Source: Bradyrhizobium sp. WBAH42 (lineage in GTDB: Bacteria > Pseudomonadota > Alphaproteobacteria > Rhizobiales > Xanthobacteraceae). From it: DNA of 64,000 bases. Location of the stretch: contig NZ_CP036533.1 of the NCBI RefSeq assembly GCF_024585265.1, positions 682,001 to 746,000 of the forward strand, in the 5' to 3' direction. Under the pieces are notes generated by a model, which was not told the DNA's origin, searched no databases, and was given only the letters and a program-made list of their open reading frames with translations. This document shows positions 55,466 to 64,000 of this stretch, one piece after another; the first letter of the stretch is position 1, and every line of letters starts with the position of its first letter. A program made the position numbers and the translations under genes.

Positions 55466-56898
55466 CAGAACCGGAAATAGATGAATTCGCTGTGGCTCTG
55501 GATGCCCAGGAAGCCGAAGGCGAGCACCAGCGAGGCCGCATAGAGCACCAGGGGCCGCATGCGCCCCGCCCGCAAGGCCTCGCCGACCTTGCGGTTGCCG
55601 TGGTCGTATCCCATCAGCGCTTGCGTGTTCGGCGCCAGCCACACCAGCGCCGCGTAGATTGCGACCTGCACCAGCGCTGCAATCTCCTCGCGGCCGAGCA
55701 CGATGTTGGCGGGATCAGCCATGGCGTGGAGCACCCGCAGTGCCCAGGCGACGCTCTCGGCGCGGAAGAACACCCAGGCGATGACGACGGCGAGGAAGGT
55801 CAGCACGGCGCCAAGCATGCGGCCGGGACGCGCCAGCAACGGAACGTTCGGCACCAGCGCGCTGAAAGCGTGGTTGACGCAGAGATAAGCGCCATGCAGC
55901 GCGCCCCAAATGACAAAAGTCCAGGCCGCGCCGTGCCAGAGCCCGCCGAGCAGCATCGTGATCATCAAATTGACGTAGCGGAGCACGCGGCCGCGGCGGT
56001 TGCCGCCGAGCGGGATGTAGAGATAATCGCGCAGGAATTGCGACAGCGTCATGTGCCAGCGCCGCCAGAACTCGACGATGCTGGTCGCCTTGTAGGGCGA
56101 GTTGAAATTGACCGGCAGGAAGATGCCGAACATCAGCGAGATGCCGATCGCCATGTCGGAATAGCCGGAGAAGTCGAAATAGAGCTGGAAGGTGTAGGCG
56201 AGCGCGCCGAGCCAGGCCTGGTCGAAGCTCGGCGAGCGCGCCTCGAAAGCGAGCGCGACCAGCGGCTGGATGCCGTCGGCAAGACAGGTCTTCTTGAACA
56301 GGCCGATCGCGAAGATGATAACGCCGCACAACATGAGATGCCCGTCCGGGCGCTTGGTCTCCTCCTCCTCGAATTGCGGGATCATGTCCTTGTGATGGAG
56401 GATGGGCCCGGCGATCAGATGCGGGAAGTAGGTCACGAACAGCGCGTAGTGCGGCAGCGCATAGGCCGCGACCTGGCCGCGATAAGCATCGACCAGGAAC
56501 GCGATCTGGGTGAAGGTGTAGAAGGAGATGCCGACCGGCAGCAGGATGTGGATCGCGACATGCGTGCCGAGCAGCGCGTTGACGTTCTCGGCGACAAAGC
56601 CGGCATATTTGAAGATGCCGAGCATGAGGAGATCGCCGGCGACGCCGAGTGCGAGCGCCGCCTTTCGTTGCGGATGCGTGAGCTCCGCCACGATGAGAAG
56701 ATGGCCGACGCCGTAGTTGAAGGCGATCGAAAGCAGCAGCAGGGCGACGAACTGCCAGCTGCCGATTGCATAGAAGGTGATGGAGGCCAGTGCCAGCCAG
56801 ATCACCGGAGCCAGATTGCTGCGCCGGCCGAGCCGGAAATAGCCGGCGAGCACGACCGGCAGGAACAGCAGGATGAAGGGGTAGGAATTGAACAGCAT
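55465..56898 (-). CDS. MBOAT-family O-acyltransferase
   Basis: 477 residues with about ten membrane helices. The MBOAT signature is clear: PVGISFYTFTQIAFLVDAYR, YFPHLIAGPILHHKDMIPQF, LYFDFSGYSDMAIGISLMFG, FWRRWHMTLSQFLRDYLYIP and the catalytic-type histidine H322 in LGGLWHGAAW. It is of the AlgI/DltB branch, which passes acyl groups across the membrane to polysaccharides or teichoic acids. Alginate genes are absent here, so the acceptor is unknown (capsule, exopolysaccharide or other glycan). Coupled to the downstream gene. Confidence 0.93.
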   Translation of the reverse strand: MLFNSYPFILLFLPVVLAGYFRLGRRSNLAPVIWLALASITFYAIGSWQFVALLLLSIAFNYGVGHLLIVAELTHPQRKAALALGVAGDLLMLGIFKYAGFVAENVNALLGTHVAIHILLPVGISFYTFTQIAFLVDAYRGQVAAYALPHYALFVTYFPHLIAGPILHHKDMIPQFEEEETKRPDGHLMLCGVIIFAIGLFKKTCLADGIQPLVALAFEARSPSFDQAWLGALAYTFQLYFDFSGYSDMAIGISLMFGIFLPVNFNSPYKATSIVEFWRRWHMTLSQFLRDYLYIPLGGNRRGRVLRYVNLMITMLLGGLWHGAAWTFVIWGALHGAYLCVNHAFSALVPNVPLLARPGRMLGAVLTFLAVVIAWVFFRAESVAWALRVLHAMADPANIVLGREEIAALVQVAIYAALVWLAPNTQALMGYDHGNRKVGEALRAGRMRPLVLYAASLVLAFGFLGIQSHSEFIYFRF

Positions 56899-57028
56899 CG
56901 GGCTGGACCGGCGGCGGGGATAGCGTCCCTAAAGCATACAAGGGACGGATCAACAACCCGGTGAGATGGCGCCGCCTTTGGAACAGGCGTGCTGGCAATC
57001 CACGGAATGGGAACGATATAAGGGAACG

Positions 57029-57177
57029 CGCCTTCTCCCTCTCCCGCTTGCGGGGAGAGGGTTGGGGTGAGGGGGAGTCTCCGCAAGGACGGTGAGAGTT
57101 GGACTCGCGGAGAGTCCCCCTCACCCGGATTGCATCTGCGTGCAATCCGGCCTCTCCCCGCAAGCGGGGAGAGGCGA
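57029..57177. repeat. Palindromic intergenic repeat, 'ctctcccgcttgcgg' family
   Basis: Left end ccctctcccgcttgcgggga with gagggttggggtgaggggga, right end ccggcctctccccgcaagcg with gggagagg. Inner arms gactcgcggagagtccccct and gtctccgc also pair. It is related to the unit at 183-312 and lies just upstream of the ptrB gene. Confidence 0.78.
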
Positions 57178-57211
57178 AGTGCAGCGACGTACGGACACGA
57201 ATGAGGACCGA

Positions 57212-59317
57212 GTGACCCAAGCCAAGACGCCTTCGAAGCCCCCCGTCGCCCCGCGCCGGCCGCATGCCTTCACGCGGCACGGCATCACCGTGACCGACGA
57301 TTATGCCTGGCTGAAGGATGCGAACTGGCAGGAGGTGCTGCGCGATCCCGCCGTGATCGACCCTGACATCCGCAAATATCTCGACGAGGAGAACGCCTAT
57401 ACCGAGAGCCTGCTCGGCCATACCGCGCCGCTGCAGAAGACGCTGGTGCGCGAGATGCGCGGGCGGATCAAGGAGGACGATTCCAGCGTGCCGTCACCCG
57501 ACGGTCCCTTCGCCTATTTCCGCAGGTTTCGCGAGGGCGGGCAGCACGAGCTGTTCGGCCGCATGCCGCGCGACGGCGGCGACGGCGAGATCGTGCTCGA
57601 CGGCGACGCGCTCGCCAAGGACCACACATATTTCAAGTTCGGCGGCAGCCGGCACTCCTACGATCACAAGCTGCAGGCCTGGAGCGCCGACACCAAGGGC
57701 TCGGAATATTTTTCGATCCGCGTTCGCGACTGGGCGAGCGGTAAGGATCTCGACGATCTCGTCGAGGAGACCGATGGCGGCGTGGTCTGGGCCGCGGACT
57801 GCAAGAGCTTCTTCTATGTGAAGCTCGACGACAATCATCGGCCGATGCAGGTGTGGCGGCACAGGCTCGGCGCCCAGCAGGCCGACGACACGCTGGTCTA
57901 TGAGGAGCAGGATTCCGGCTGGTTCACCCATTTGCATGAGAGCACCAGCGGCCGCTTCTGCGTGATCGCGGGCGGCGATCACGAGACGAGCGAGCAACGG
58001 CTGATCGACCTCACCAACCCCGACGCGCCGCCGCGCCTCGTCGCGGCGCGCGAGGAGGGCGTGCAATATTCACTCGCAGACCGCGGCGACGAGCTGTTCA
58101 TCCTCACCAATGCCGATGACGCCATCGACTTCAAGATCGTCACCGCGCCGCTTCACGCGCCCGAGCGCAAGAACTGGCGCGACCTGATTCCGTATCGGCC
58201 CGGCATCTACATCATCGACCTCGATCTCTATGCCGGCCATCTGGTGCGGCTCGAGCGCGCCCATGCGCTGCCGTCGGTCGTGATCCGCGATCTCGCTGGC
58301 GGGGAGGAGCATGCCATCGCGTTCGACGAGGCCGCCTATTCGCTCGACACGATGGGCTCCTACGAGTTCGAGACGACTACACTGCGCTTTGCCTATTCGT
58401 CGATGACGACGCCGTCGGAAGTCTATGATTACGACATGACGAAACGGACGCGCGTGCTGCGCAAGCGGCAGGAGATTCCGTCGGGGCATAACCCGGCCGA
58501 CTACGTCACGACGCGCATCATGGCGAAATCGCATGACGGCGCCGAGGTGCCGGTCTCGATCCTGCATCGCCGCGGGCTGAAGCTCGACGGCACAGCGCCG
58601 CTCCTGCTCTACGGCTACGGCTCCTATGGCATGGCGATGCCGGCTTCGTTCAGCGCCAACCGCCTGTCGCTGGTCGATCGCGGCTTCGTTTACGCCATCG
58701 CGCATATCCGCGGCGGCGCCGACAAGGGCTGGGGCTGGTATCTCGACGGCAAGCGCGAGAAAAAGACCAACTCGTTCGACGATTTCGCCGCCAGCGCCCG
58801 CGCGCTGATCACCGCGAAATATACCAGCGCCAAGCGCATCATCGGCCATGGCGGCTCGGCCGGCGGCATGCTGATGGGCGCGGTCGCCAACCGTGCCGGC
58901 GAATTGTTCGCCGGCATCGTCGCCGAGGTGCCGTTCGTCGACGTGCTCAACACCATGCTCGACGACACGCTGCCGTTGACGCCGCCGGAATGGCCGGAAT
59001 GGGGCAACCCGATCGAGAGCGAGAAAGATTTCCGCACCATCCTCTCCTACTCGCCCTACGACAACGTCGCGGCGAAGGACTATCCGGCGATCCTGGCGAT
59101 GGGCGGACTTACTGATCCCCGGGTCACCTACTGGGAGCCCGCCAAGTGGATCGCACGCCTGCGCGCCACCATGACCGGCGGCGGCCCGGTCCTGCTGCGC
59201 ACCAACATGGGCGCCGGCCACGGCGGCGCGTCGGGCCGCTTCGACCGGCTGGACGAAGTCGCGATCGTCTACGCGTTCGCGCTGTGGGCGGCGGGGATGG
59301 CGGAGGCTGAGGTGTAG
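57212..59317 (+). CDS. ptrB: Oligopeptidase B (S9 prolyl-oligopeptidase family)
   Basis: 701 residues from GTG 57212, with gagga upstream; further upstream the frame enters the repeat. An N-terminal beta-propeller is followed by an alpha/beta-hydrolase domain with the full triad: S549 in GHGGSAGGML, D635 in GGLTDPRV and H670 in GAGHGGASGRF. Oligopeptidase B cuts short peptides after basic residues in the cytoplasm. Length matches the family. No signal peptide. Confidence 0.94.
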   Translation: MTQAKTPSKPPVAPRRPHAFTRHGITVTDDYAWLKDANWQEVLRDPAVIDPDIRKYLDEENAYTESLLGHTAPLQKTLVREMRGRIKEDDSSVPSPDGPFAYFRRFREGGQHELFGRMPRDGGDGEIVLDGDALAKDHTYFKFGGSRHSYDHKLQAWSADTKGSEYFSIRVRDWASGKDLDDLVEETDGGVVWAADCKSFFYVKLDDNHRPMQVWRHRLGAQQADDTLVYEEQDSGWFTHLHESTSGRFCVIAGGDHETSEQRLIDLTNPDAPPRLVAAREEGVQYSLADRGDELFILTNADDAIDFKIVTAPLHAPERKNWRDLIPYRPGIYIIDLDLYAGHLVRLERAHALPSVVIRDLAGGEEHAIAFDEAAYSLDTMGSYEFETTTLRFAYSSMTTPSEVYDYDMTKRTRVLRKRQEIPSGHNPADYVTTRIMAKSHDGAEVPVSILHRRGLKLDGTAPLLLYGYGSYGMAMPASFSANRLSLVDRGFVYAIAHIRGGADKGWGWYLDGKREKKTNSFDDFAASARALITAKYTSAKRIIGHGGSAGGMLMGAVANRAGELFAGIVAEVPFVDVLNTMLDDTLPLTPPEWPEWGNPIESEKDFRTILSYSPYDNVAAKDYPAILAMGGLTDPRVTYWEPAKWIARLRATMTGGGPVLLRTNMGAGHGGASGRFDRLDEVAIVYAFALWAAGMAEAEV

Positions 59318-59332
59318 CCATAGCCGCAGCCT

Positions 59333-59416
59333 TGTAGGGTGGGCAAAGGCGCGTAGCGCCGTGCCCACCGTCTCCAAATAAGGCGAGGTGGGCACGCTTC
59401 GCTTTGCCCACCCTAC
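59333..59416. repeat. Palindromic intergenic repeat, 'gtagggtgggcaaag' family, third copy
   Basis: gtagggtgggcaaaggcgcg pairs with cgctttgcccaccctac; the inner gtgcccacc and ggtgggcac also pair. A half unit of the ctccccgcaagcgggg family follows at about 59440-59462. Confidence 0.82.
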
Positions 59417-59473
59417 GACAGCTCAGATTGCGGGGCTTCCCCCTCTCCCCGCAAGCGGGGAAAGGCGAAGGAA

Positions 59474-60193
59474 CTACCGCCCGTTCTTCTTGCGCCATTC
59501 CGCGAAATCGGTGAGCGTCTGGGGATCGGTGGCGGGATAGAGACCGAAGATGCCGCGGCCCTTGCCGACTTCCTCGGTGACGAAATCCTCGAATGCGGTC
59601 ATCTCGAAGGTTTCGTTGGCGATCTCGTCCGCAAGATGCGCGGGGATCACGATGACGCCGTCGGCATCGCCGAGAATGACGTCGCCGGGAAACACCGGCG
59701 CATCGCCGCAGCCGATCGGCACGTTGATCTCGATTGCCTGATGCAGCGTCAGATTGGTCGGCGCCGAGGGGCGATGGTGGAAGGCGGGAAAGCCGAGCCT
59801 TGAGATCTCGGCGGAGTCGCGAAAGCCGCCATCGGTGACGACGCCGGCGACGCCGCGCTTCATCAGGCGCGTCACCAGGATCGCGCCGGCCGAGGCCGCG
59901 CGCGCATCCTTGCGGCTGTCCATCACCAGCACCGCGCCCGGCGGGCAATCCTCGACCGCCTTGCGCTGCGGATGGGAGCGATCCCTGAACACGTCGATGG
60001 TGTTGAGATCCTCGCGCGCCGGCATGTAGCGCAGCGTGAAGGCCTCGCCGACCATGGTCGGCTGGTCCGGGCCGACGGGATGCACATCCTGGATCATCTG
60101 GATGCGCAGGCCGCGCTTGAACAAGGCGGTGGCGACGGTGGCGGTGGAGACGGATTTGAGCTTGTTGCGGGTGGCTTCGGTGAGTTTGGTCAT
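59474..60193 (-). CDS. RraA-family / HMG-aldolase-like protein
   Basis: 239 residues from ATG 60191-60193. The RraA fold is shown by PGAVLVMDSRKDARAASAGA, VAGVVTDGGFRDSAEISRLG, FPAFHHRPSAPT and the metal-site region GDAPVFPGDVILGDADGVIV followed by IPAHLADEIA. Members are either RNase E regulators or class II aldolases/decarboxylases acting on oxo-acids. The neighbouring sugar-acid dehydratase on the same strand favours a catabolic role, but this is inference. Confidence 0.85.
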   Translation of the reverse strand: MTKLTEATRNKLKSVSTATVATALFKRGLRIQMIQDVHPVGPDQPTMVGEAFTLRYMPAREDLNTIDVFRDRSHPQRKAVEDCPPGAVLVMDSRKDARAASAGAILVTRLMKRGVAGVVTDGGFRDSAEISRLGFPAFHHRPSAPTNLTLHQAIEINVPIGCGDAPVFPGDVILGDADGVIVIPAHLADEIANETFEMTAFEDFVTEEVGKGRGIFGLYPATDPQTLTDFAEWRKKNGR

Positions 60194-60196
60194 GAT

Positions 60197-60305
60197 GTAC
60201 TCGTCATTCCGGGGCGCGCGTAGCGCGAGCCCGGAATCCATCGGGCCGCATACGCTGGGGTGAAATGGGTTCCGGGTTCGATGCTTCGCATCGCCCCGGA
60301 ACGAC
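60197..60305. repeat. Palindromic intergenic repeat between the dehydratase and RraA genes
   Basis: cgtcattccggggcgcgcgt with agcgcgagcccggaatcc at the left pairs imperfectly with gggttccgggttcgatgctt and cgcatcgccccggaacgacg at the right. It separates two co-oriented genes. Confidence 0.72.
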
Positions 60306-60307
60306 GG

Positions 60308-62047
60308 TCAGTAAATCGACGGCTCGCCGATCGGCGCGCCGAAATCGGTCTCCAGGAAGTCGAAATCGCAGCCGTCATTGGCCTGCTTGATGTGCTTGGT
60401 GAACATCCAGCCATAGCCGCGTTCGAAGCGGCGCGCGGGCTGCTTCCAGGCGGCGCGGCGTTTTGCGAGCTCGGCTTCGGAGACGTCGAGATTGATGGTG
60501 CGCGCGGCGACGTCGAGCGTGATGCGGTCGCCGTTCCGCACCAGCGCCAGCGGACCGCCGATATACGATTCCGGCGAGACGTGCAGGATGCAGGCGCCAT
60601 AGCTGGTGCCGCTCATGCGCGCATCCGAGATGCGCACCATGTCGCGCACGCCCTGCTTCACGAGTTTTGTGGGAATCGGCAGCATGCCCCATTCCGGCAT
60701 GCCGGGGCCACCTTGCGGCCCGGCATTACGCAAGATGAGGATGTGATTCTCGGTGACGTCGAGGTTGGGATCGTCGACCGCCTTCTTCATCGAGGGATAG
60801 TCGTCGAACACCAGCGCCGGCCCGGTGTGCTTGAGGAAGCGCGGCGCGCAGGCGGAGGGCTTGATGACGCAGCCGTCGGGCGCGAGATTGCCCTTGAGCA
60901 CGGCGAGCGCGCCTTCCTTGTAGATGGGATTGTCGATGCCGCGGATCACGTCGGCATTGTACACCTCGGCGCCCGCGATGTTCTCAGCCACCGTCTTTCC
61001 AGTGACGGTGACACACTCGAGATGCAGATGCGGCTTGATCTGGCTCATCAGCGCCGGCAGGCCACCGGCGTAGAAGAAGTCCTCCATCAGGTACGTCTCG
61101 CCGCTCGGCCGCACGTTGGCGATGACGGGCACCTTGCGGCTGGCCTTCTCGAAATCGTCGAGGCCGATGTCCTGGCCGGCGCGGCGGGCCTGCGCGATCA
61201 GATGGATGATGGCGTTAGTGGAGCAGCCCATCGCCATCGCGACCGCAATGGCATTCTCGAACGCCTTGCGGGTCTGAATCGTCTTCGGCGTCAGATCCTC
61301 CCACACCATTTCGACGATGCGGCGGCCGCATTCAGAGGCCATGCGGATGTGGTTGGCATCCGCGGCGGGAATCGAGGAAGCGCCGGGCAGCGTCATGCCG
61401 ATCGCTTCTGCAATCGCGGTCATGGTCGAGGCGGTGCCCATGGTCATGCAGGTGCCGTAGCTGCGGGCGATGCCGGCCTCGATGTCGAGCCAGTCCTTGT
61501 CGGAGATCTTTCCGGCGCGGCGCTCGTCCCAATATTTCCAGCCGTCGGAGCCGGAGCCGAGCGTCTTGCCCTTCCAGTTGCCGCGCAGCATCGGGCCTGC
61601 CGGCAGATAGATCGCCGGGATGTTCATCGAGGTCGCGCCCAGCAGCAGCGCCGGCGTGGTCTTGTCGCAGCCGCCCATCAGCACCACGCCGTCGACCGGA
61701 TGGCTGCGCAGCAGCTCCTCCGCGTCCATCGCCAGCAGGTTGCGATAGAGCATCGTGGTGGGCTTGAGCAGCGATTCCGACAGCGACAGCGCCGGCAGCT
61801 CCAGCGGCAGGCCGCCCGCCATCAGGATGCCGCGCTTGACGTCCTCGACGCGCGACTTGAAGTGCATGTGGCAGGGCTGCGCGTCCGACCAGGTGTTGAG
61901 GATCGCGATGATCGGGCGGTCCTTCCACTCCTCCGGCGCATAGCCCATCTGCATGGCGCGGGAGCGGTGGCCGAACGAGCGCAGATCATCGGGCGCGAAC
62001 CAACGCGCGCTGCGGAGCTGGTCGGGCGTTTTCTTCTTGTTGGTCAT
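60308..62047 (-). CDS. IlvD/Edd-family sugar-acid dehydratase (arabinonate dehydratase type)
   Basis: 579 residues. The iron-sulfur ligands are C59 (SDAQPCH), C127 (MGGCDKT) and C200 (YGTCMTMG). The N-terminus (RSARWFAPDDLRSFGHRSRA, then MQMGYAPEEWKDRP) and length fit the pentonate/arabinonate dehydratase branch rather than IlvD of branched-chain amino-acid synthesis, so the likely reaction is dehydration of an aldonic acid to a 2-keto-3-deoxy acid. It is followed on the same strand by the RraA/aldolase-like gene, which could act later in the route. The exact sugar acid is not known. Confidence 0.87.
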   Translation of the reverse strand: MTNKKKTPDQLRSARWFAPDDLRSFGHRSRAMQMGYAPEEWKDRPIIAILNTWSDAQPCHMHFKSRVEDVKRGILMAGGLPLELPALSLSESLLKPTTMLYRNLLAMDAEELLRSHPVDGVVLMGGCDKTTPALLLGATSMNIPAIYLPAGPMLRGNWKGKTLGSGSDGWKYWDERRAGKISDKDWLDIEAGIARSYGTCMTMGTASTMTAIAEAIGMTLPGASSIPAADANHIRMASECGRRIVEMVWEDLTPKTIQTRKAFENAIAVAMAMGCSTNAIIHLIAQARRAGQDIGLDDFEKASRKVPVIANVRPSGETYLMEDFFYAGGLPALMSQIKPHLHLECVTVTGKTVAENIAGAEVYNADVIRGIDNPIYKEGALAVLKGNLAPDGCVIKPSACAPRFLKHTGPALVFDDYPSMKKAVDDPNLDVTENHILILRNAGPQGGPGMPEWGMLPIPTKLVKQGVRDMVRISDARMSGTSYGACILHVSPESYIGGPLALVRNGDRITLDVAARTINLDVSEAELAKRRAAWKQPARRFERGYGWMFTKHIKQANDGCDFDFLETDFGAPIGEPSIY

Positions 62048-62301
62048 CGCATTCCTTGTCCGTCCGGAGGATTGGCCCTGCTCTTCTCACAGGCAATCCA
62101 CCCCCGGCAAGGCGCTGGGCTGGCGGATGGCGAACCTCTGCTATGCACTCAGGCGGGCATATTTGGCGGTGCAGCGCAATAAATCGGCAGCACCGGCCGA
62201 AGTGCTTGCCGGCAGACGAGAAACCGCGCAACAATTTCGAGTTGATTGGCTTGATTTGCGGTTGGTGGGACTAACTCCGCCGACTCCGGAGGATTTCAGA
62301 C

Positions 62302-62721
62302 GTGGCCAACATCCTGATCGTGGATGACGATCCGGCCGTCCAGTTCACCATCCGGCTGCTGCTGGAACGGGCTGGTCATCACGTGACGGTCGCCGGGGAT
62401 GGCCGCAAGGGGCTGGCGCTGTTCGAGGCCAGCCGGTTCGACCTGCTGTTTCTCGACATCTTCATGCCCGGCATGGACGGACTGGAGACGATGCGTCACA
62501 TTCGGGTGCTGGCCCCGGCCGTTCCGATCGTCGTCATCTCCGGCCGTTCGAGCACGCCGGATGCCTATGCGGAGCCGGATTTCCTGAAGATGGCGACCAA
62601 GCTCGGCGCGGTCGCCAGCCTGCAAAAGCCGTTCCGGCCCGGTACACTGCTCGCCGTGGTCGCAGATTGCCTGAAGGCCCACGAGCCGGAGGGGTCCGAT
62701 GTCCGCTCCGGCCGCCGATGA
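62302..62721 (+). CDS. Single-domain response regulator
   Basis: 139 residues from GTG 62302, behind ggagg. A CheY-like receiver domain with the acidic pocket D8/D9, phospho-acceptor D52 (LFLDIFMPGMDG), S80 and K109 (SLQKPF) and no output domain. The last 23 bases overlap the start of the sensor gene, so the two are translated together. It probably takes phosphate from that kinase or passes it on. Confidence 0.93.
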   Translation: MANILIVDDDPAVQFTIRLLLERAGHHVTVAGDGRKGLALFEASRFDLLFLDIFMPGMDGLETMRHIRVLAPAVPIVVISGRSSTPDAYAEPDFLKMATKLGAVASLQKPFRPGTLLAVVADCLKAHEPEGSDVRSGRR

Positions 62722-64000
62722 CAAGGGCACCTCCTCTGCTGCAAGCCAGAAATGGCGCAGCGATACGGCGGGTCCGGCGAAATTCCCCATGAGAGCAGCA
62801 ACGACGCTGGCCACGCGGCTGGCCATCGCGATGATCCTGCTGGTGGCGGTTACCGTGGCCGCGGTCGGATGGCTCGGCTATCGCAACACCACACAGGCCG
62901 TCATTCCGCGGGTGCTGGAGCGGGTCGAAGCCCAATCGCGCCTGCTCGCGACCAACCTTGAATCCTACGTTGCCGGCGTGCGCGGCGATCTGGTCGGCTA
63001 TCGCGCCGCAGCGGCGATCAACGGCCTGATCCGCGCTCATGTCGGCGGAGGGATCGATCCCGTGGATGGCGTCTCGGAGCAAACCTGGCGCGAGCGTATC
63101 GCGGCACGGCTCGCGGCCGAGATCGAGGCCAAGCCCATCTACGGGCAGTTCAGGATCATCGGCGTCGACAACGACCAGCGCGAACTGGTCCACGTCGATC
63201 GCTCCGGACCGAACGGAGCAGTCAGGATCGCCCCGGACGGTGAACTGGAGCGCAAGAGCGACCGAGCCTACTTCCAGGAAGCCATACGGCTCGCGCCCGG
63301 CGAGATCTATGTGTCTCCCATCGAGCTCGCCACGCGTCAGGGGGGAACGAGGGCGTCCCACGCGCCGACTTTGCGGGTCGCGATGCCGCTGTTCACAGCC
63401 GACGACAAGCCGTTCGGCATCATCGTGGCCAATGTCGACATGCGCCCGGCACTCGACCGGGTCCGTGCGACAACGACCTCCGGCGGAGAGATCCACGTTG
63501 TAAACGCGCGCGGCGACTATCTCGTCCATCCCGACCGTATGCGCGAATTCGGCGCAGCGCATGACCGCCCCAACGATTGGCGCAAGGACTTTCCATACTT
63601 CGGGGCTCTGACGGGCACGCTGGAAGGATCCACGCGGCTCATGACCGATTCATCGGGCCGGCCGAGCGGGGCAGCGCTGGCGCCGACCCTGCTCGCGGGC
63701 AAGGAATGGGTCGCCATCATCGAAACGATCCCTGCGCCCGTGTTCGGCCGCGTGCCGGCCGCCATTCAAAAAACGTCCCTGCTCGTCGGCGTGCTGGCCG
63801 TTCTCGCCGCAGCTGCCCTCGCGGTGCTGCTGGCGCGCTCGTTGACCCGCCCGATCGGGCGCCTGACGGAGGCGGTGCAGGCCATCGGCAGCGGACGTCC
63901 CGCGGATATCCCCGTCGATGCCAGCGGCGAAACCGGCGTGCTGGCACGGGCCTTTGCCCGGATGGTGGAGGAGATGCGCGCGAAAACAGCCGCGCTCGAA
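62699..64000 (+). CDS. Membrane sensor with Cache and HAMP domains, partial
   Basis: Open from ATG 62699 (ggagggg upstream) to the right edge, 434 codons with no stop. TM1 is at about 38-58 (TRLAIAMILLVAVTVAAVGW), followed by a large periplasmic Cache-type domain (DNDQRELVHVDRSG; FGIIVANVDMRPALDRV; VNARGDYLVHPD), TM2 at about 357-380 (LLVGVLAVLAAAALAVLL) and a HAMP domain (RSLTRPIGRLTEAVQAIGSG, then VLARAFARMVEEM). The rest is outside the window. Given the overlapping receiver gene, a histidine kinase is the most likely C-terminus. ATG 62789 is a less likely start. Confidence 0.88.
   Translation, partial: MSAPAADDKGTSSAASQKWRSDTAGPAKFPMRAATTLATRLAIAMILLVAVTVAAVGWLGYRNTTQAVIPRVLERVEAQSRLLATNLESYVAGVRGDLVGYRAAAAINGLIRAHVGGGIDPVDGVSEQTWRERIAARLAAEIEAKPIYGQFRIIGVDNDQRELVHVDRSGPNGAVRIAPDGELERKSDRAYFQEAIRLAPGEIYVSPIELATRQGGTRASHAPTLRVAMPLFTADDKPFGIIVANVDMRPALDRVRATTTSGGEIHVVNARGDYLVHPDRMREFGAAHDRPNDWRKDFPYFGALTGTLEGSTRLMTDSSGRPSGAALAPTLLAGKEWVAIIETIPAPVFGRVPAAIQKTSLLVGVLAVLAAAALAVLLARSLTRPIGRLTEAVQAIGSGRPADIPVDASGETGVLARAFARMVEEMRAKTAALE

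Overview
The window is high-GC alphaproteobacterial chromosome. Gene order (4.5S RNA, dnaX, ybaB, recR, then def, fmt, truA, dapE), the abundant palindromic intergenic repeats and the mix of symbiosis-type signals point to a rhizobial Nitrobacteraceae, most likely Bradyrhizobium. This assignment rests on recognised families and motifs; no search was run.

Layout. 1-12.1 kb is core chromosome: an amino-acid ABC importer fragment, SRP RNA, DNA maintenance genes (dnaX, ybaB, recR, rmuC), an AmpG-type permease, the def/fmt/truA translation genes and dapE. 12.15-26.15 kb is an accessory block between dapE and a TPR gene that has lost its 5' end. It has relics of IS3- and IS66-type elements at its edges, long stretches of decayed sequence, and a few intact genes: a DUF3768 protein, an rpoN copy with a FixK2-type box, a LuxR-type regulator with all six acyl-homoserine-lactone contact residues, a J-domain protein, and a 457-residue repeat protein behind a near-perfect tts box (TtsI operator) and before a strong terminator. 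The last is best read as an uncharacterised type III effector and is the most interesting locus here. The block looks like an outlying, eroded piece of a symbiosis island.

26.9-64 kb is core or lineage-specific chromosome: an OmpA-type protein; an RND efflux pair; a Crp/Fnr regulator with a Crp-like operator in its own upstream region, followed by an AsmA protein and a membrane class III nucleotide cyclase (a possible cyclic-nucleotide circuit); envelope proteins (LTXXQ, LysM); a GGDEF-EAL protein; a lactonase-fold protein; a second orphan RND-type adaptor; a caspase-fold protein that has lost both catalytic residues; a nuclease-fold protein with a weakened active site; serine-glyoxylate aminotransferase; a translationally coupled MBOAT/SGNH-like acylation pair; oligopeptidase B; an RraA-family protein with a sugar-acid dehydratase; and a response regulator overlapping a Cache-HAMP sensor that runs off the right edge.

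At least four families of palindromic intergenic repeats lie between the core genes and are almost absent from the accessory block. Three probable small proteins at 45.3-46.0 kb and one at 47.4 kb are below usual length cut-offs. No tRNA, rRNA or CRISPR array was seen.
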